From Flavobacterium micromati (GTDB taxonomy: Bacteria > Bacteroidota > Bacteroidia > Flavobacteriales > Flavobacteriaceae): a DNA stretch of 64,000 nt. A program made the translations under genes and the position numbers. Of this stretch, positions 7,695 through 19,615 are shown piece by piece. The notes beneath the pieces are model-generated. The model was given only the letters and a program-made list of their open reading frames with translations. It did no database searches and was not told the origin of the DNA. The stretch's first letter is position 1, and every line of letters starts with the position of its first letter. The DNA lies in the NCBI RefSeq assembly GCF_900129585.1, contig NZ_FQWF01000014.1:24139-88138 (forward strand), read 5' to 3'.

Positions 7695-8740
7695 TTTTCT
7701 AAAGTTTTTAATATTGCTGCAATAGAAAAAGTTGCAAGACCTACGAATTCATCAGCTGCACCGTAATACATTTGAATTTGATCACCATCAATAATATGAC
7801 CATTAGTAAAAATGACTTCTCCAAAAAATCCAGTTCTTTCATAGCTTTCTGTAGGAATCATAATTGGTTCTTCAGAGCGTGCAATGACAATCGATGGGTC
7901 GTTTAAATCTAGCAATAAAGCACCTAAACAATACCTATTTTCTTGTGTGGCTCCATGATAAATTTCTAACCACCCTCTAGCTGTTTTTATAGGAGCGGCG
8001 CCAGCACCTAATCGTTTACTATCAAATTTACCTTCGCGAGTTTTAGCAATACATTTGTGATTCCCCCAATGACATCCGTCAGGTGATTCAGCTAACCAAA
8101 TGTAGTTTCCACCTAATTCTGGACTACTAGGTCGATGCAATGCATAATATTTTCCATTGATTTTTTCTTCGAAAATGGCGCAATCTTTATTGTGTGGACT
8201 AAAAATCATTCCTTTTTTCTCAAAAACTTTCCAATCTTGAGTAGTTCTAAGACCTACGCCTACGCCATTTGCAGAAACCATAGTATAAGTTAAGAAATAG
8301 TTGTCTGCAATTTTAGCTACTCGACAATCTTCTATACCATAAGATTCATATTGCCCTTCTCCAAAAAGAGAAGGATACTCAGCATCCTCTTTGAAGTTAA
8401 CTCCATCTTCACTATAAACTAATCTCAAATGGGATATTGTAGTCAAATAATCTACTCCATCATACCGGATCACTCGAGAATCGGACGCGTTTAATTTAGG
8501 ATCACTTAGATCAAAATCTAAAATTTCGACTTTACCTAAACTGTTGTAAATGGGCACAGATAATAGTCCTTCTTTTTGAATTGTTCTCTCTGCCACACGC
8601 ACAAGCAACCATTTTTTTTCTTTAAATTCAAAAACACCGGGATTAAGTAAACACTCAATAATCATATTCTCCTCACTAGGGTTTAGATCCATAGGTGATA
8701 AAATAGGATTGTTTTTATATCGATTTGCAATATCTGTCAT
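7691..8740 (-). CDS. GH130 family mannoside phosphorylase or hydrolase
   Basis: About 349 residues forming the five-bladed propeller of glycoside hydrolase family 130. Members cleave beta-mannosides, usually with phosphate, giving mannose 1-phosphate. Family marks: NPGVFEFKEKKWLLVRVAER near the N-terminus, the GIEDCRV motif with the proposed general acid Asp, HRPSSPELGGNYIWLAESPD and the C-terminal MYYGAADEFVGLATFS. I chose ATG 8740 (MTDIANRYKNNPILSPMDL) because propeller homology begins there; an in-frame ATG at 8791 would add 17 unrelated residues. Phosphate-binding residues were not checked, so phosphorylase against hydrolase is undecided. It leads an operon with the genes at 7.1-7.7 and 5.9 kb. 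Confidence 0.9.
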   Translation of the reverse strand: MTDIANRYKNNPILSPMDLNPSEENMIIECLLNPGVFEFKEKKWLLVRVAERTIQKEGLLSVPIYNSLGKVEILDFDLSDPKLNASDSRVIRYDGVDYLTTISHLRLVYSEDGVNFKEDAEYPSLFGEGQYESYGIEDCRVAKIADNYFLTYTMVSANGVGVGLRTTQDWKVFEKKGMIFSPHNKDCAIFEEKINGKYYALHRPSSPELGGNYIWLAESPDGCHWGNHKCIAKTREGKFDSKRLGAGAAPIKTARGWLEIYHGATQENRYCLGALLLDLNDPSIVIARSEEPIMIPTESYERTGFFGEVIFTNGHIIDGDQIQMYYGAADEFVGLATFSIAAILKTLEK

Positions 8741-11336
<2,596 letters not shown>

Positions 11337-11361
11337 AAAACAGTTGCCTAAAAATAAATTA

Positions 11362-11397
11362 CCCCCAAATAGTTCATCGCTATTTGGGGGTTTTTTT
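11362..11397 (+). terminator. Terminator of the GH97 gene
   Basis: Perfect 11-bp stem CCCCCAAATAG / CTATTTGGGGG with a 7-base loop and seven T afterwards. It lies 25 bases past the GH97 stop. Confidence 0.92.
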
Positions 11398-11772
11398 ATC
11401 ACAAGAAAAGTCAAGTTAGATTTAGAAAGCAGATAAAAAAGTGACGGATTAAATACACTTTTTTAGATCGATTTTTGCAATTTGTAATTCAATACGCTCC
11501 GAAAAAATATCGACAAACTCAGACAATTTTTAGATTTTATTTAAGTAGTACGAACTATTATCAGTCGTATTTAATATTTTTAAACATTTAATTTTACCGC
11601 TCAAGGGATGTAAAGTTGTTTGAGAAAAGATCTTAGAAAGTACTTATTCGTTCTTAAATTTCTTAAGTGGGTTTAAAAAGACATTATTTTGTTTTCATTA
11701 CTTTTTTATGATTTTGTATGAAAAATTATTGCTGCTAGTCAATTTTGCAAATGAAACCAAACAAGTCAATAA
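11398..11772. other. Intergenic region without recognisable gene
   Basis: About 375 AT-rich bases between the GH97 terminator and the 3' end of the next minus-strand gene. I see no open frame, RNA or repeat here. Confidence 0.6.
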
Positions 11773-12639
11773 TCATTCGTATAAATAAGTAGTTTCTGTT
11801 TTTACAATGCCATTTTCTTCTACAAGGGAACTGGAAACTGGGAAATTTAAAGTATTGTATTTAAACTTTCTGCTCGTACCAATTGCTGTGGTTGAAGTAG
11901 AGTTAAAATTAAGTTTATTATTATTCGAAATTGACTCTAGATCAAACTCTTCTTCATGAAATGAAATTATTGGAACAATGACTTTGTAATGTTGACCAAA
12001 CGTGTTTTGAGCTATTAATAGTTCGACCGAATTTTTATCATCAAAACTATAATTCTTAAGCGCTTTATCGCCAATTAATCCTTTGTGACGAACGATATTA
12101 TCTTTATAATAACCATATTCTATTTTGTTCACTATTTGCTGGTTCCTATCTCTGCTCGCGCGCCTTACAACCATACCATTCTCTACAACGTATTCAATAT
12201 CGTCAATAAAAGTTTGCTGAATATTGCTTTTTTTAGTTATTGCTCTAACTCTTGATCCTTCGTAAGTTATAATTACCGTTTTAACTACCATTTCTCCACC
12301 TTCTTCGTATTTTTTAGTGAACTTTACTAATTGCCCATCCTTATTATACAAGTAATTAATAACCTCTTTCCAGTTACTTCCTTGTTTTTCTTTGACGGTC
12401 ATATCCAGTAATTCTTTCGGATTGTAAAAAAAACTTTGAATTACATCAGATGTTTGAATAGAAAGCAACTTGCCATCCTTGAACAGTAGAGTTTTGTTTG
12501 TGATTTCACCACTTTTTAAGTTGCGAAAATTAGTTTTAGCACTAATAATTTGCTTTAATTTAACTGAATTTCCTGAGTCTTGACTGTACGTCAAAAAGGA
12601 GAAGGCCATTATGAAAATGGCAATAGAGTAGGTTTTCAT
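11773..12639 (-). CDS. Secreted protein of unknown function
   Basis: A 288-residue protein with a signal peptide ending near TYSQ (MKTYSIAIFIMAFSFLTYSQ). The mature part alternates short charged beta strands with Tyr-containing turns (FFYNPKEL, NYLYNKDGQLV, IEYGYYKDNIVRH, FKYNTLNFPVSS). This resembles the beta-meander of secreted Bacteroidota proteins related to RHS/YD-type repeats, but no catalytic motif is visible. It is a single gene with its own upstream gap. Confidence 0.7.
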   Translation of the reverse strand: MKTYSIAIFIMAFSFLTYSQDSGNSVKLKQIISAKTNFRNLKSGEITNKTLLFKDGKLLSIQTSDVIQSFFYNPKELLDMTVKEKQGSNWKEVINYLYNKDGQLVKFTKKYEEGGEMVVKTVIITYEGSRVRAITKKSNIQQTFIDDIEYVVENGMVVRRASRDRNQQIVNKIEYGYYKDNIVRHKGLIGDKALKNYSFDDKNSVELLIAQNTFGQHYKVIVPIISFHEEEFDLESISNNNKLNFNSTSTTAIGTSRKFKYNTLNFPVSSSLVEENGIVKTETTYLYE

Positions 12640-12758
12640 TTTGGTTTATGTATTGATTTGGGACTGCCAAAGTACAAAAACTATTTACAGCATCTAATTT
12701 TTGAAATATAATTTGAATTAAATTTTTCCCGTTGTAGATTAGTTTAAATCCAAAAAAA

Positions 12759-12791
12759 AGAGTTCATCTTAAAACACAGATGACTCTTTTC
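12759..12791 (-). terminator. Terminator of the FKBP gene
   Basis: Stem AAGAGT-T-CATCT / AGATG-ACTCTT with one bulge. The minus-strand side runs into a stretch of T, and the plus-strand side is T-rich too, so it may work in both directions. Confidence 0.7.
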
Positions 12792-12836
12792 TTTTTTAAT
12801 TTCTTTGGCTTTTCTCTAATTCTAAAGCAAAACTTA

Positions 12837-13292
12837 TTAATTCACCGAAATAAGATTTATTTCAAATATCAAAACTGATCCGCCTGGAATTCCATTGCGA
12901 TTGCTATTTCCATAGCCCAAGTGAGCAGGTACCAGTAAAATACCATTCCCTCCAGTTCTAAAATAAGTAATTCCTTCTGTCCAACCCTTGATTACTTGTT
13001 GCAAGTTGAACGTTATTCCAGCGGCTGGACTTTGATCAAATACTTGACCATTAGTGTAATATCCTTTGTAAGCAACTCTCACATTGGAATTTGCGTTAGG
13101 CTGCGTGCCTGTACCTTGTTGATTGATCACATAATACAAACCTGTATCACTTTTTTGAGCGTTCAAGTTGTTCTTAGCAATATAATCTGTAATTTCTGTT
13201 TCGTTTCTGGCAACAAAGTTTTCTTCTTCTTGTTTGTCCTTTGAGCAAGAGATAAAAACCGTAAATAGTATTGCAATTAAGGTGTATTTCAT
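12837..13292 (-). CDS. FKBP-type peptidyl-prolyl isomerase lipoprotein
   Basis: A 151-residue lipoprotein with lipobox FISC (Cys16). Residues about 60-151 form an FKBP domain: VRVAYKGYYTNGQVFDQSP, then QVIKGWTEGITYFRTGG, LLVPAHLGYGN and IPGGSVLIFEINLISV. The aromatic and Asp residues that line the proline pocket (Tyr, Phe-Asp, Trp, Tyr) are present, so isomerase activity is likely. It should fold exported proteins in the periplasm or at the outer membrane. In Flavobacterium, related lipoproteins include the gliding protein GldI, but the short N-terminal region here does not let me assign that name. Confidence 0.92.
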   Translation of the reverse strand: MKYTLIAILFTVFISCSKDKQEEENFVARNETEITDYIAKNNLNAQKSDTGLYYVINQQGTGTQPNANSNVRVAYKGYYTNGQVFDQSPAAGITFNLQQVIKGWTEGITYFRTGGNGILLVPAHLGYGNSNRNGIPGGSVLIFEINLISVN

Positions 13293-13318
13293 GATTGTTT
13301 TTTTAATTTTTTGTTGGA

Positions 13319-13326
13319 CAAATATA
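13319..13326 (-). promoter_or_regulatory. Putative -7 box of the FKBP gene
   Basis: TATATTTG on the minus strand, 27-34 bases ahead of the start, fits TAnnTTTG. A clear -33 TTTG is not seen. Confidence 0.45.
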
Positions 13327-13497
13327 ATAAAATTTATAGTTTAATTTTCCAGAATATAACTGACTCATTATTCCTGTAAAGTCTTACATCTCAAGTTCTA
13401 AGTTAAACATAAACGGGGAGAACCTAAATAAACTAATTAATAATTTTGGAATAATACTTTTGATACATATTCTTGTTATCAGTTTGAATTTTTTAGT

Positions 13498-14676
13498 TTA
13501 TTTATTGTTGACATTCACTTTGATAAAAAAATAAAAGATTACACCGATAGTCCCAACGCCAGTAATAATAAATGTTGCATTCGCACTAAAATTATACCAT
13601 ATTAAACCTGCCATTGAACTAGCTAGCATCGTGCAAATACTTTGAAATGCGGTAAAAGTGCCAATGGCTGTTGCAGTATCTTTCTTGTCACTTATATTAC
13701 TTATCCAAGCTTTTGAGATGCCTTCGGTTGCTGATGCGTATACTCCATAAAGAAAGAACAGTCCAAAATATAAGTATAGGTTAGTATTAAATGCCATACC
13801 AAAATAAACGATTGAAAAAATGACTAACCCGATTAAGAACATTTTTTTCATTCCAATTTTGTCAGCAATTCGTCCAAGAGGATACGCAAATAGTGCATAA
13901 ATAAGGTTGTAAAAAATATAAACTCCAATAATCATTGTGTCGCTAATTCCGGATTGTTTCAATTTTAATAATAAAAAAACATCCGAACTATTAAATAGCG
14001 TAAAAAGTAATAATCCAATAACTAATTTTCGATATAAAATCGGGCTTTCTTTCCAGTAGTTCAAAAATGAAAAAAAAGATGTTTTTGGTTTGTCGGTGCT
14101 TACTTCTCTTTGTTTTTCTTTAATTAATAACGTAGCTATTACTGCAAGAACACCAGGGATAAATGCGATTAAAAATAATGTTTTATAATCTGTTGGATAA
14201 TAATAGAGATAAATCAGCGCCATTGCTGGGCCAATCACTGCTCCTAATGTATCCATCGAACGGTGAAAACCAAATATTTCCCCTTTGGTTTTGGCAGTTG
14301 CTTCGTCGGAAAGCATGGCATCTCTCGCGCCTGTTCTAACTCCTTTACCGATTCTATCAATTGTTCGCGCAAAGAATATCCAAAGTGGAAAAACAAATAG
14401 CGCCATCATAGGTTTTGAAATGGCACTCAAGCCGTAACCGATTTGAACAAAAGGAAGGCGTTTTCCTAAATTATCTGATTTTTTTCCAAAGTATCCTTTG
14501 CTTAAACCAGCTATAGCTTCGGCAAATCCCTCTAAAACTCCAATCAGCACAATTGAAAATCCAATACTTTTTAGATAAATGGGCATTATGGGATAGAGCA
14601 TTTCACTTGCTGTATCTGTTAATAAACTCACTAATGATAATATCCAAACGGTTCGGGTTATGTATTTCATAATCAC
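13498..14676 (-). CDS. MFS transporter
   Basis: A 392-residue inner-membrane protein with 11-12 hydrophobic segments. The loop between helices 2 and 3 has GYFGKKSDNLGKR, and the matching site in the second half has PLGRIADKIGMKK, the standard major facilitator signature. GIGKGVRTGARDAMLSDE and a GFHRSMDTLGAVIGP stretch resemble a Bacteroidota subgroup of unknown drug or metabolite exporters. ATG at 14670 (MKYITR) is an equal start choice. Substrate unknown; no regulator is adjacent. Confidence 0.88.
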   Translation of the reverse strand: MIMKYITRTVWILSLVSLLTDTASEMLYPIMPIYLKSIGFSIVLIGVLEGFAEAIAGLSKGYFGKKSDNLGKRLPFVQIGYGLSAISKPMMALFVFPLWIFFARTIDRIGKGVRTGARDAMLSDEATAKTKGEIFGFHRSMDTLGAVIGPAMALIYLYYYPTDYKTLFLIAFIPGVLAVIATLLIKEKQREVSTDKPKTSFFSFLNYWKESPILYRKLVIGLLLFTLFNSSDVFLLLKLKQSGISDTMIIGVYIFYNLIYALFAYPLGRIADKIGMKKMFLIGLVIFSIVYFGMAFNTNLYLYFGLFFLYGVYASATEGISKAWISNISDKKDTATAIGTFTAFQSICTMLASSMAGLIWYNFSANATFIITGVGTIGVIFYFFIKVNVNNK

Positions 14677-14925
14677 AGTTTGATTTTCAGTCCCAAATTA
14701 ACAATAACCCCATCTGTGGGTGCATAAATATTTCTGAAGGTTGAATTGGTGATTGTTCCTGTATAAATAGTATCCCAGTGTCTTTGCAAAGTACAATCAA
14801 TAATAAAGTAAATTTAGATAACTATTTTTTAGAAATGATTCTCCATTATTTTAATTTAGCGCGCTGACTAAAAATTCCCATATCAGATATTAAAGCATGA
14901 ATTAAATTTTTGAGAATTATAACAA

Positions 14926-16281
14926 TTACTTATCTCCAAAAATCTGAACGTCATCTATTTGAAATCCTCCGTCCAAAGCTCTATTTCGTCCTGAACCTAT
15001 ATATTTAAAAGCGATATTGATTGTGCCGATATACGAGGACAAATCTACTGCGCCACTTCCTATAAATTGGTTATCAGGCGTAGCTTGATTTGGTAAGTTT
15101 ACCGCTAAACGGGTCCACGTTGCGGCCGTTATATTCAGACCGTTAAAATTAGTAGAAACGTAAACTTCCAGCGCATTTAATGGGGAATCAACATCTAAAC
15201 CATTTTGTGCCGCTCTAAAAGTTAGAATTTCTTTAGTATGAACGTCCATATTAATTTTTGGTGAAATCAGCCATGCCACGTTTGTGAGTACTCTAGTGCC
15301 TGAAATATAAAATTCAGCATAACTGTTCCCAGCGTACGCACCACCTCGCCAAGCAATTGATCCACTTTGAATAATATTAGCCCAACCTGCTAAACTCACA
15401 TTCGACCTATCTACAACGGTTTTAAAATCTTGGGAAAAGAAAGGTATTGCTCTTTTTCCTGTCATCGCAACATCTTTTTCTGATCGAGGCAACAGCTGAT
15501 AATCATCTCCAAATTTGGTCAAAACACCCCGTACTTTTCCGCTTCCATCAGGAACGATCTTAGTGGCGAAATCAGAAAAACTGCTGGTTCTAAAATAGAT
15601 TTGATTGCCCGACTTGTCAATTAAACCCCAGTTTGTAGCACCACCTGTATTATTAACTTCTTCAAAATAACGCCGGCCAATTGCCTCTTCTGAAAATTGA
15701 ACATCAGACAATTCTACTAACGTATTTAAATTAGAGTCGTTTAACAAATCAGACATTGTCAAAGACCGAACTAAATCTTCCTCTTTTAAAGTGGTGCAAG
15801 AAGCGTTCAAAATCTTTTTATAATCATTTTGCGAAAGTCGGCCCACTCCTCCTTGATTGTTGGAATTTACAAATATATTACCTATTCGCATTCCGCCAAA
15901 CGAGAGATCGGTATATTGATTTTTTAACTTTATATACACTTTATTACCTATTCTAAAATCAATATAAAGGTTTGTCGCATCCACAGGAACACTAAATCCA
16001 ATGGCAGGAGTTGTGGCTGTCGCCAAGGTTTGAAAAGAAATTGACTTAAAAAAGTTTCCTCCCTCATCGCTAGAAACAACATAAGCTTCAATAATATCGT
16101 CGAATTTATATTGGGTAACAACATCATTTGTAATAGCGCGAATCTCACTAACCTTTTTATTTGTTAGCAAATCAGGTTGTGTGCAAACTAGTTTTGGAGC
16201 AGCAACGTCATCGCTCACACAACTGTAACAAACAAATATAATTACTATCAATAAGCAGACTTTATAAAGTGTTGATTTCAT
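14926..16281 (-). CDS. DUF5689 lipoprotein with choice-of-anchor J domain
   Basis: About 451 residues starting with a lipoprotein signal (MKSTLYKVCLLIVIIFVCYSC). Residues about 40-275 match DUF5689, an OB-fold-like domain, with typical VSEIRAI, VVSSDEGGNFFKSISFQ and RSEKDVAMTG blocks. The C-terminal 180 residues (PFFSQDFKTV to QIDDVQIFGDK) are a jelly-roll of the choice-of-anchor J type that often binds carbohydrate or surface ligands. I chose ATG 16281 since the upstream in-frame ATG lacks signal features. It follows the TonB receptor by 10 bases and takes the place a SusD protein would have. Confidence 0.85.
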   Translation of the reverse strand: MKSTLYKVCLLIVIIFVCYSCVSDDVAAPKLVCTQPDLLTNKKVSEIRAITNDVVTQYKFDDIIEAYVVSSDEGGNFFKSISFQTLATATTPAIGFSVPVDATNLYIDFRIGNKVYIKLKNQYTDLSFGGMRIGNIFVNSNNQGGVGRLSQNDYKKILNASCTTLKEEDLVRSLTMSDLLNDSNLNTLVELSDVQFSEEAIGRRYFEEVNNTGGATNWGLIDKSGNQIYFRTSSFSDFATKIVPDGSGKVRGVLTKFGDDYQLLPRSEKDVAMTGKRAIPFFSQDFKTVVDRSNVSLAGWANIIQSGSIAWRGGAYAGNSYAEFYISGTRVLTNVAWLISPKINMDVHTKEILTFRAAQNGLDVDSPLNALEVYVSTNFNGLNITAATWTRLAVNLPNQATPDNQFIGSGAVDLSSYIGTINIAFKYIGSGRNRALDGGFQIDDVQIFGDK

Positions 16282-16291
16282 AAGCGTTAAT

Positions 16292-19129
16292 TTAAAAATT
16301 GACATAAAGATTTACAAAATAGGTTCTTCCATATCCATAAAAATATTTATTCCCAAAAGAAGGCGTACCGCTGGAAACATCTTGATCCCGTTCTCTGAAA
16401 TTAGCGTTTCTAGCTTGTTCATAACCTCCTGTTTTATAAGATAGATTGAGCACATTATTGATGCTGGCAAAAATCCCAACGTTTTTCCCGTAAATGATCC
16501 ACGATTTCCCACCTACAAAATTCAGTAATAAAGCGGGATCAAATTTTTCTTGTTTTAACAATTCAGTTGCCCGTTCAACTGTCGCTTCTGGAAAATTGAA
16601 ACCGCTCGCTGGATTTCTAAAAAATATATCAGTTCGTGCCACTGGAGAAACATCAATATAACTGTTTGTGAGATAATTTATATTAGCGCTAATCCACCAA
16701 TATTTAGGATCTCTATATTCTAATCCAACCGAATAAGCGCGCTGTGGTATGCCTGCTTGCTTGTAATTGCGGAGTGCTGCGGTTCCAAAATCAAAAATTG
16801 GACTTGTATTTTCTACAGATGCACGTGCATCATTTGTCAATTTTACATTTGGATTACTAGCGTAAGTGTAATGCCCTAAAGCAGCTGAAAAAGTTGTTTT
16901 AAGTGTTGCGGTCAATTGATATTCTGCACTTATTTCGGCGCCTATATTTTTCTTGTCCAATTGGGTCATTGTTTGACTTACAAAAGCATCGGTATTTAAA
17001 AATCCGGCACCATCATCAAAAATGCCTTCTGCGTAAAAAAAAGATATTTGAGAGGCATTTTTTATTAACGAATAGTAGGTTGTGAATCGGGCTTTAATTT
17101 TTGGAGATCGATAAATATAACTTGCATCTAGACTGCTAATGGTCTCGCTTTGTAAATCGTCAACAACCGTATTGTTTAAACGAGAATTGGGGAAAGTATT
17201 TCGCAGTGAAGGTGCTTTACTCAAGCGAGCCGCATTAAATGTTACCAATTGCTTTCCAGAAATTTTTAAATTTAACCCACCTTTGAATCCAAAATTTTCG
17301 AATTGCACTTTTTTGCTTTTTCCAAAGGAGCTAGTTTCATAAATTCCATTTTTGTAAAGTCCTTCTCTTTGATATAAGCTACTTGAAAATTGTTGAGCGA
17401 GATAGAAATCCACTTTTTTATAGGTGAATTTAAACTGGGTGAACGCATTCATCGTGGTGGCTAAAAAATTATAATTGTATCCATAATTATCTCCCACAAC
17501 TACTTGACGATCTGGATTATTTAAATCAGATTGTGATTGTCGTCCACTGTAAAACGGATCAATATCATCAAAATAAGAACCGCCAAGTAAATCCAGTAAA
17601 TGTTGAGAATTATGCGATCTTAATTTTTTAAACGAAGCGGCGGCGTTCAAAGTAATATTTTCTGATAAATGTGACATTAAAGTAGTTGTCAATATTGCCG
17701 TTTGATCTTTAACTATATCTTCGTATAAAACATATTTACTTTTTGAAGGTTCGTAACCTGTTATGATTCCGTTTGAATTTAAAATAGGACTTTGATTGGC
17801 TCGATAAATAGCGGTCCAATCTATTTGTGAATTACTTAAAAAGGAATCCCTGCTTTTAGCTGCATTCTCAAAATCAGGAGTAAACGCTCCCGAAAATTCG
17901 CCGTTATCTCTGGCATACAAAGAGGTATAAAAACTAGGCAGTGATCGGTAATAGGTCGGATCTGGACTATTAGCGTTTTGAAAATCGATATTGCTATTGG
18001 CTATTTTTCCAAATTGATAAGTCGCACTTGTATTCAAGTTTGTTTTTTCATTGATTTTGAAGAAATGATTGAGCATAATTGTGGGCATTTCTATCGTTTT
18101 TACACGCGCATTTCTTTTTTTACCATCCTGAAAACCCCAGTAGGAATTGTATTTTACATTGGTCAATTGGGTAACTTCATCTGTATTTGGCGAGTTTTTA
18201 GCTCTGGAATTTGGTGTGTATAGCGCTGTAAGATTTAAGGAATGATGGTCATTTAATTTTTTTTCGAGGCTAATAAAAAAAGAGGTCGCATCATAGTTAG
18301 TTCCTTCAAAATAGCCTTCTTGAGCCCAGCGTTTCCCACCTGATACTACAAAAGCCCAGCCACTTGCATTCATTCCTGAGGCGTGAGTAGCCATAGTACG
18401 CCAATCGTAATTAGTATTTGTTCCTGAAAATGTGATACGGGAACCAGGTCTATAAATTGAGGCTCGCGTGTTTATTTCTTGCGTTCCTAAAATACCGCCA
18501 AAATTGTAATCAGAAGGAGCGGTTCCTAACGTAAATTCTTGATTGCGAAGCGCATCATTGAGTCCGCCCCATTCGCCCCATTGCGGTCTGCCGTCATAAA
18601 TTTTGTTCATGGTTACGCCATTAATCATCATGGTAGAATATTCACTATCTAAACCTCGAACTCTAAAACGGGCTTGCCCCCAGTTGAAAGCAGCGGCTTG
18701 TAAAAAAGCATCACGCGTGGCTTGCAAAAGTCCCGAAGTGCTCTCGGAACTACTATTTTGATCGCTAAAATCACTTTCAATTAGGGTTACAATACTGCTT
18801 TGCAATTCAAATGATTGATCTTCCTCGAGTAATATTATGCCCAAATCTAGTTTTTGCCCCGCAATTATTGCTATGGGATATAATGCATCTTTATAACCTT
18901 GACTGCGAACTTGAAGTAATAAATCACCAGATGGAACAGGATCAAAATTAAATTCGCCATTTGGTTTTGTGAGTTGCATTGCCGTTGAATTCTGGATACT
19001 AATAATTACAAAACCTAATGGATTTTGTGTCTTTGAATCTATTACTTTGCCGTAAAAACCGCCATTGTTTTGTGCAAATGCGCTTCCTATTTTAATGACA
19101 AAAAAAACTGCAACGTAATATTTAATCAT
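16292..19129 (-). CDS. TonB-dependent outer-membrane receptor
   Basis: A 945-residue receptor with signal peptide (ending SAFAQ), an N-terminal carboxypeptidase-D-like regulatory domain (GKVIDSKTQNPLGFVIISI), a plug domain with RVRGLDSEYSTMMINGV and a large beta-barrel ending in VNLYVNF, a typical aromatic C-terminus. Such receptors import ligands across the outer membrane using TonB energy. It forms a two-gene operon with the DUF5689 lipoprotein. The barrel is of the oligopeptide/substrate-unknown type rather than a clear siderophore receptor. No SusD, ECF sigma or anti-sigma gene is adjacent. Confidence 0.93.
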   Translation of the reverse strand: MIKYYVAVFFVIKIGSAFAQNNGGFYGKVIDSKTQNPLGFVIISIQNSTAMQLTKPNGEFNFDPVPSGDLLLQVRSQGYKDALYPIAIIAGQKLDLGIILLEEDQSFELQSSIVTLIESDFSDQNSSSESTSGLLQATRDAFLQAAAFNWGQARFRVRGLDSEYSTMMINGVTMNKIYDGRPQWGEWGGLNDALRNQEFTLGTAPSDYNFGGILGTQEINTRASIYRPGSRITFSGTNTNYDWRTMATHASGMNASGWAFVVSGGKRWAQEGYFEGTNYDATSFFISLEKKLNDHHSLNLTALYTPNSRAKNSPNTDEVTQLTNVKYNSYWGFQDGKKRNARVKTIEMPTIMLNHFFKINEKTNLNTSATYQFGKIANSNIDFQNANSPDPTYYRSLPSFYTSLYARDNGEFSGAFTPDFENAAKSRDSFLSNSQIDWTAIYRANQSPILNSNGIITGYEPSKSKYVLYEDIVKDQTAILTTTLMSHLSENITLNAAASFKKLRSHNSQHLLDLLGGSYFDDIDPFYSGRQSQSDLNNPDRQVVVGDNYGYNYNFLATTMNAFTQFKFTYKKVDFYLAQQFSSSLYQREGLYKNGIYETSSFGKSKKVQFENFGFKGGLNLKISGKQLVTFNAARLSKAPSLRNTFPNSRLNNTVVDDLQSETISSLDASYIYRSPKIKARFTTYYSLIKNASQISFFYAEGIFDDGAGFLNTDAFVSQTMTQLDKKNIGAEISAEYQLTATLKTTFSAALGHYTYASNPNVKLTNDARASVENTSPIFDFGTAALRNYKQAGIPQRAYSVGLEYRDPKYWWISANINYLTNSYIDVSPVARTDIFFRNPASGFNFPEATVERATELLKQEKFDPALLLNFVGGKSWIIYGKNVGIFASINNVLNLSYKTGGYEQARNANFRERDQDVSSGTPSFGNKYFYGYGRTYFVNLYVNF

Positions 19130-19509
19130 ACATTTTTGCTGCTATTAATTGATAAAACTACTGAGTTATGAGTGAGATGTTTTTTTTTTAATTACCAATG
19201 CGCAGTTCAACGTATACAATTTCTTGATAAGTTGAACTGATAACATGGCAAGCGTATCCTTAAATAGAATAACAGCTTTAAAATGATTAAAAAATGAATT
19301 TTGGAAAAGTGGTATATACTTTCGGGATTTTGTGCTAATAAATGTGGTATTTACTATTTAGCACAAAAATCTAAACGCCTTGTCATATATATTTGAGGAT
19401 AAAAGTAAGACAAAAAATTGTTAAATAGCTGATTTTCAGATAAAAAAAATAAAGAAGTATTTTTAATTGAATTTTTAGTAATCGATCTTGAAAAAAACAT
19501 ACGTTTAAC
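19130..19509. other. Upstream region of the TonB receptor
   Basis: About 380 bases, AT-rich, presumably holding the receptor promoter. No gene, RNA or clear regulator site is seen. Confidence 0.5.
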
Positions 19510-19572
19510 TTAGCCCCGGTAGAAGCAAGTATCCCGCGCTTTTTATGCGTGGATACTGCGGATGACGGGACA
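19510..19572. repeat. Flavobacterial intergenic REP-like element, copy 2
   Basis: Shortened relative of 3997-4110. It has TAGCCCCGGTAGAAGC, a hairpin with arms GTATCC(CGC) / (GCG)TGGATAC and the end block GGATGACGGGACAAA. It lies 45 bases past the 3' end of the MFS gene at 19616-20827. Confidence 0.45.
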
Positions 19573-19615
19573 AAAAGTGTTTTGAAAACGAATTCTCTGC
19601 TGCTAATAATAAAAA

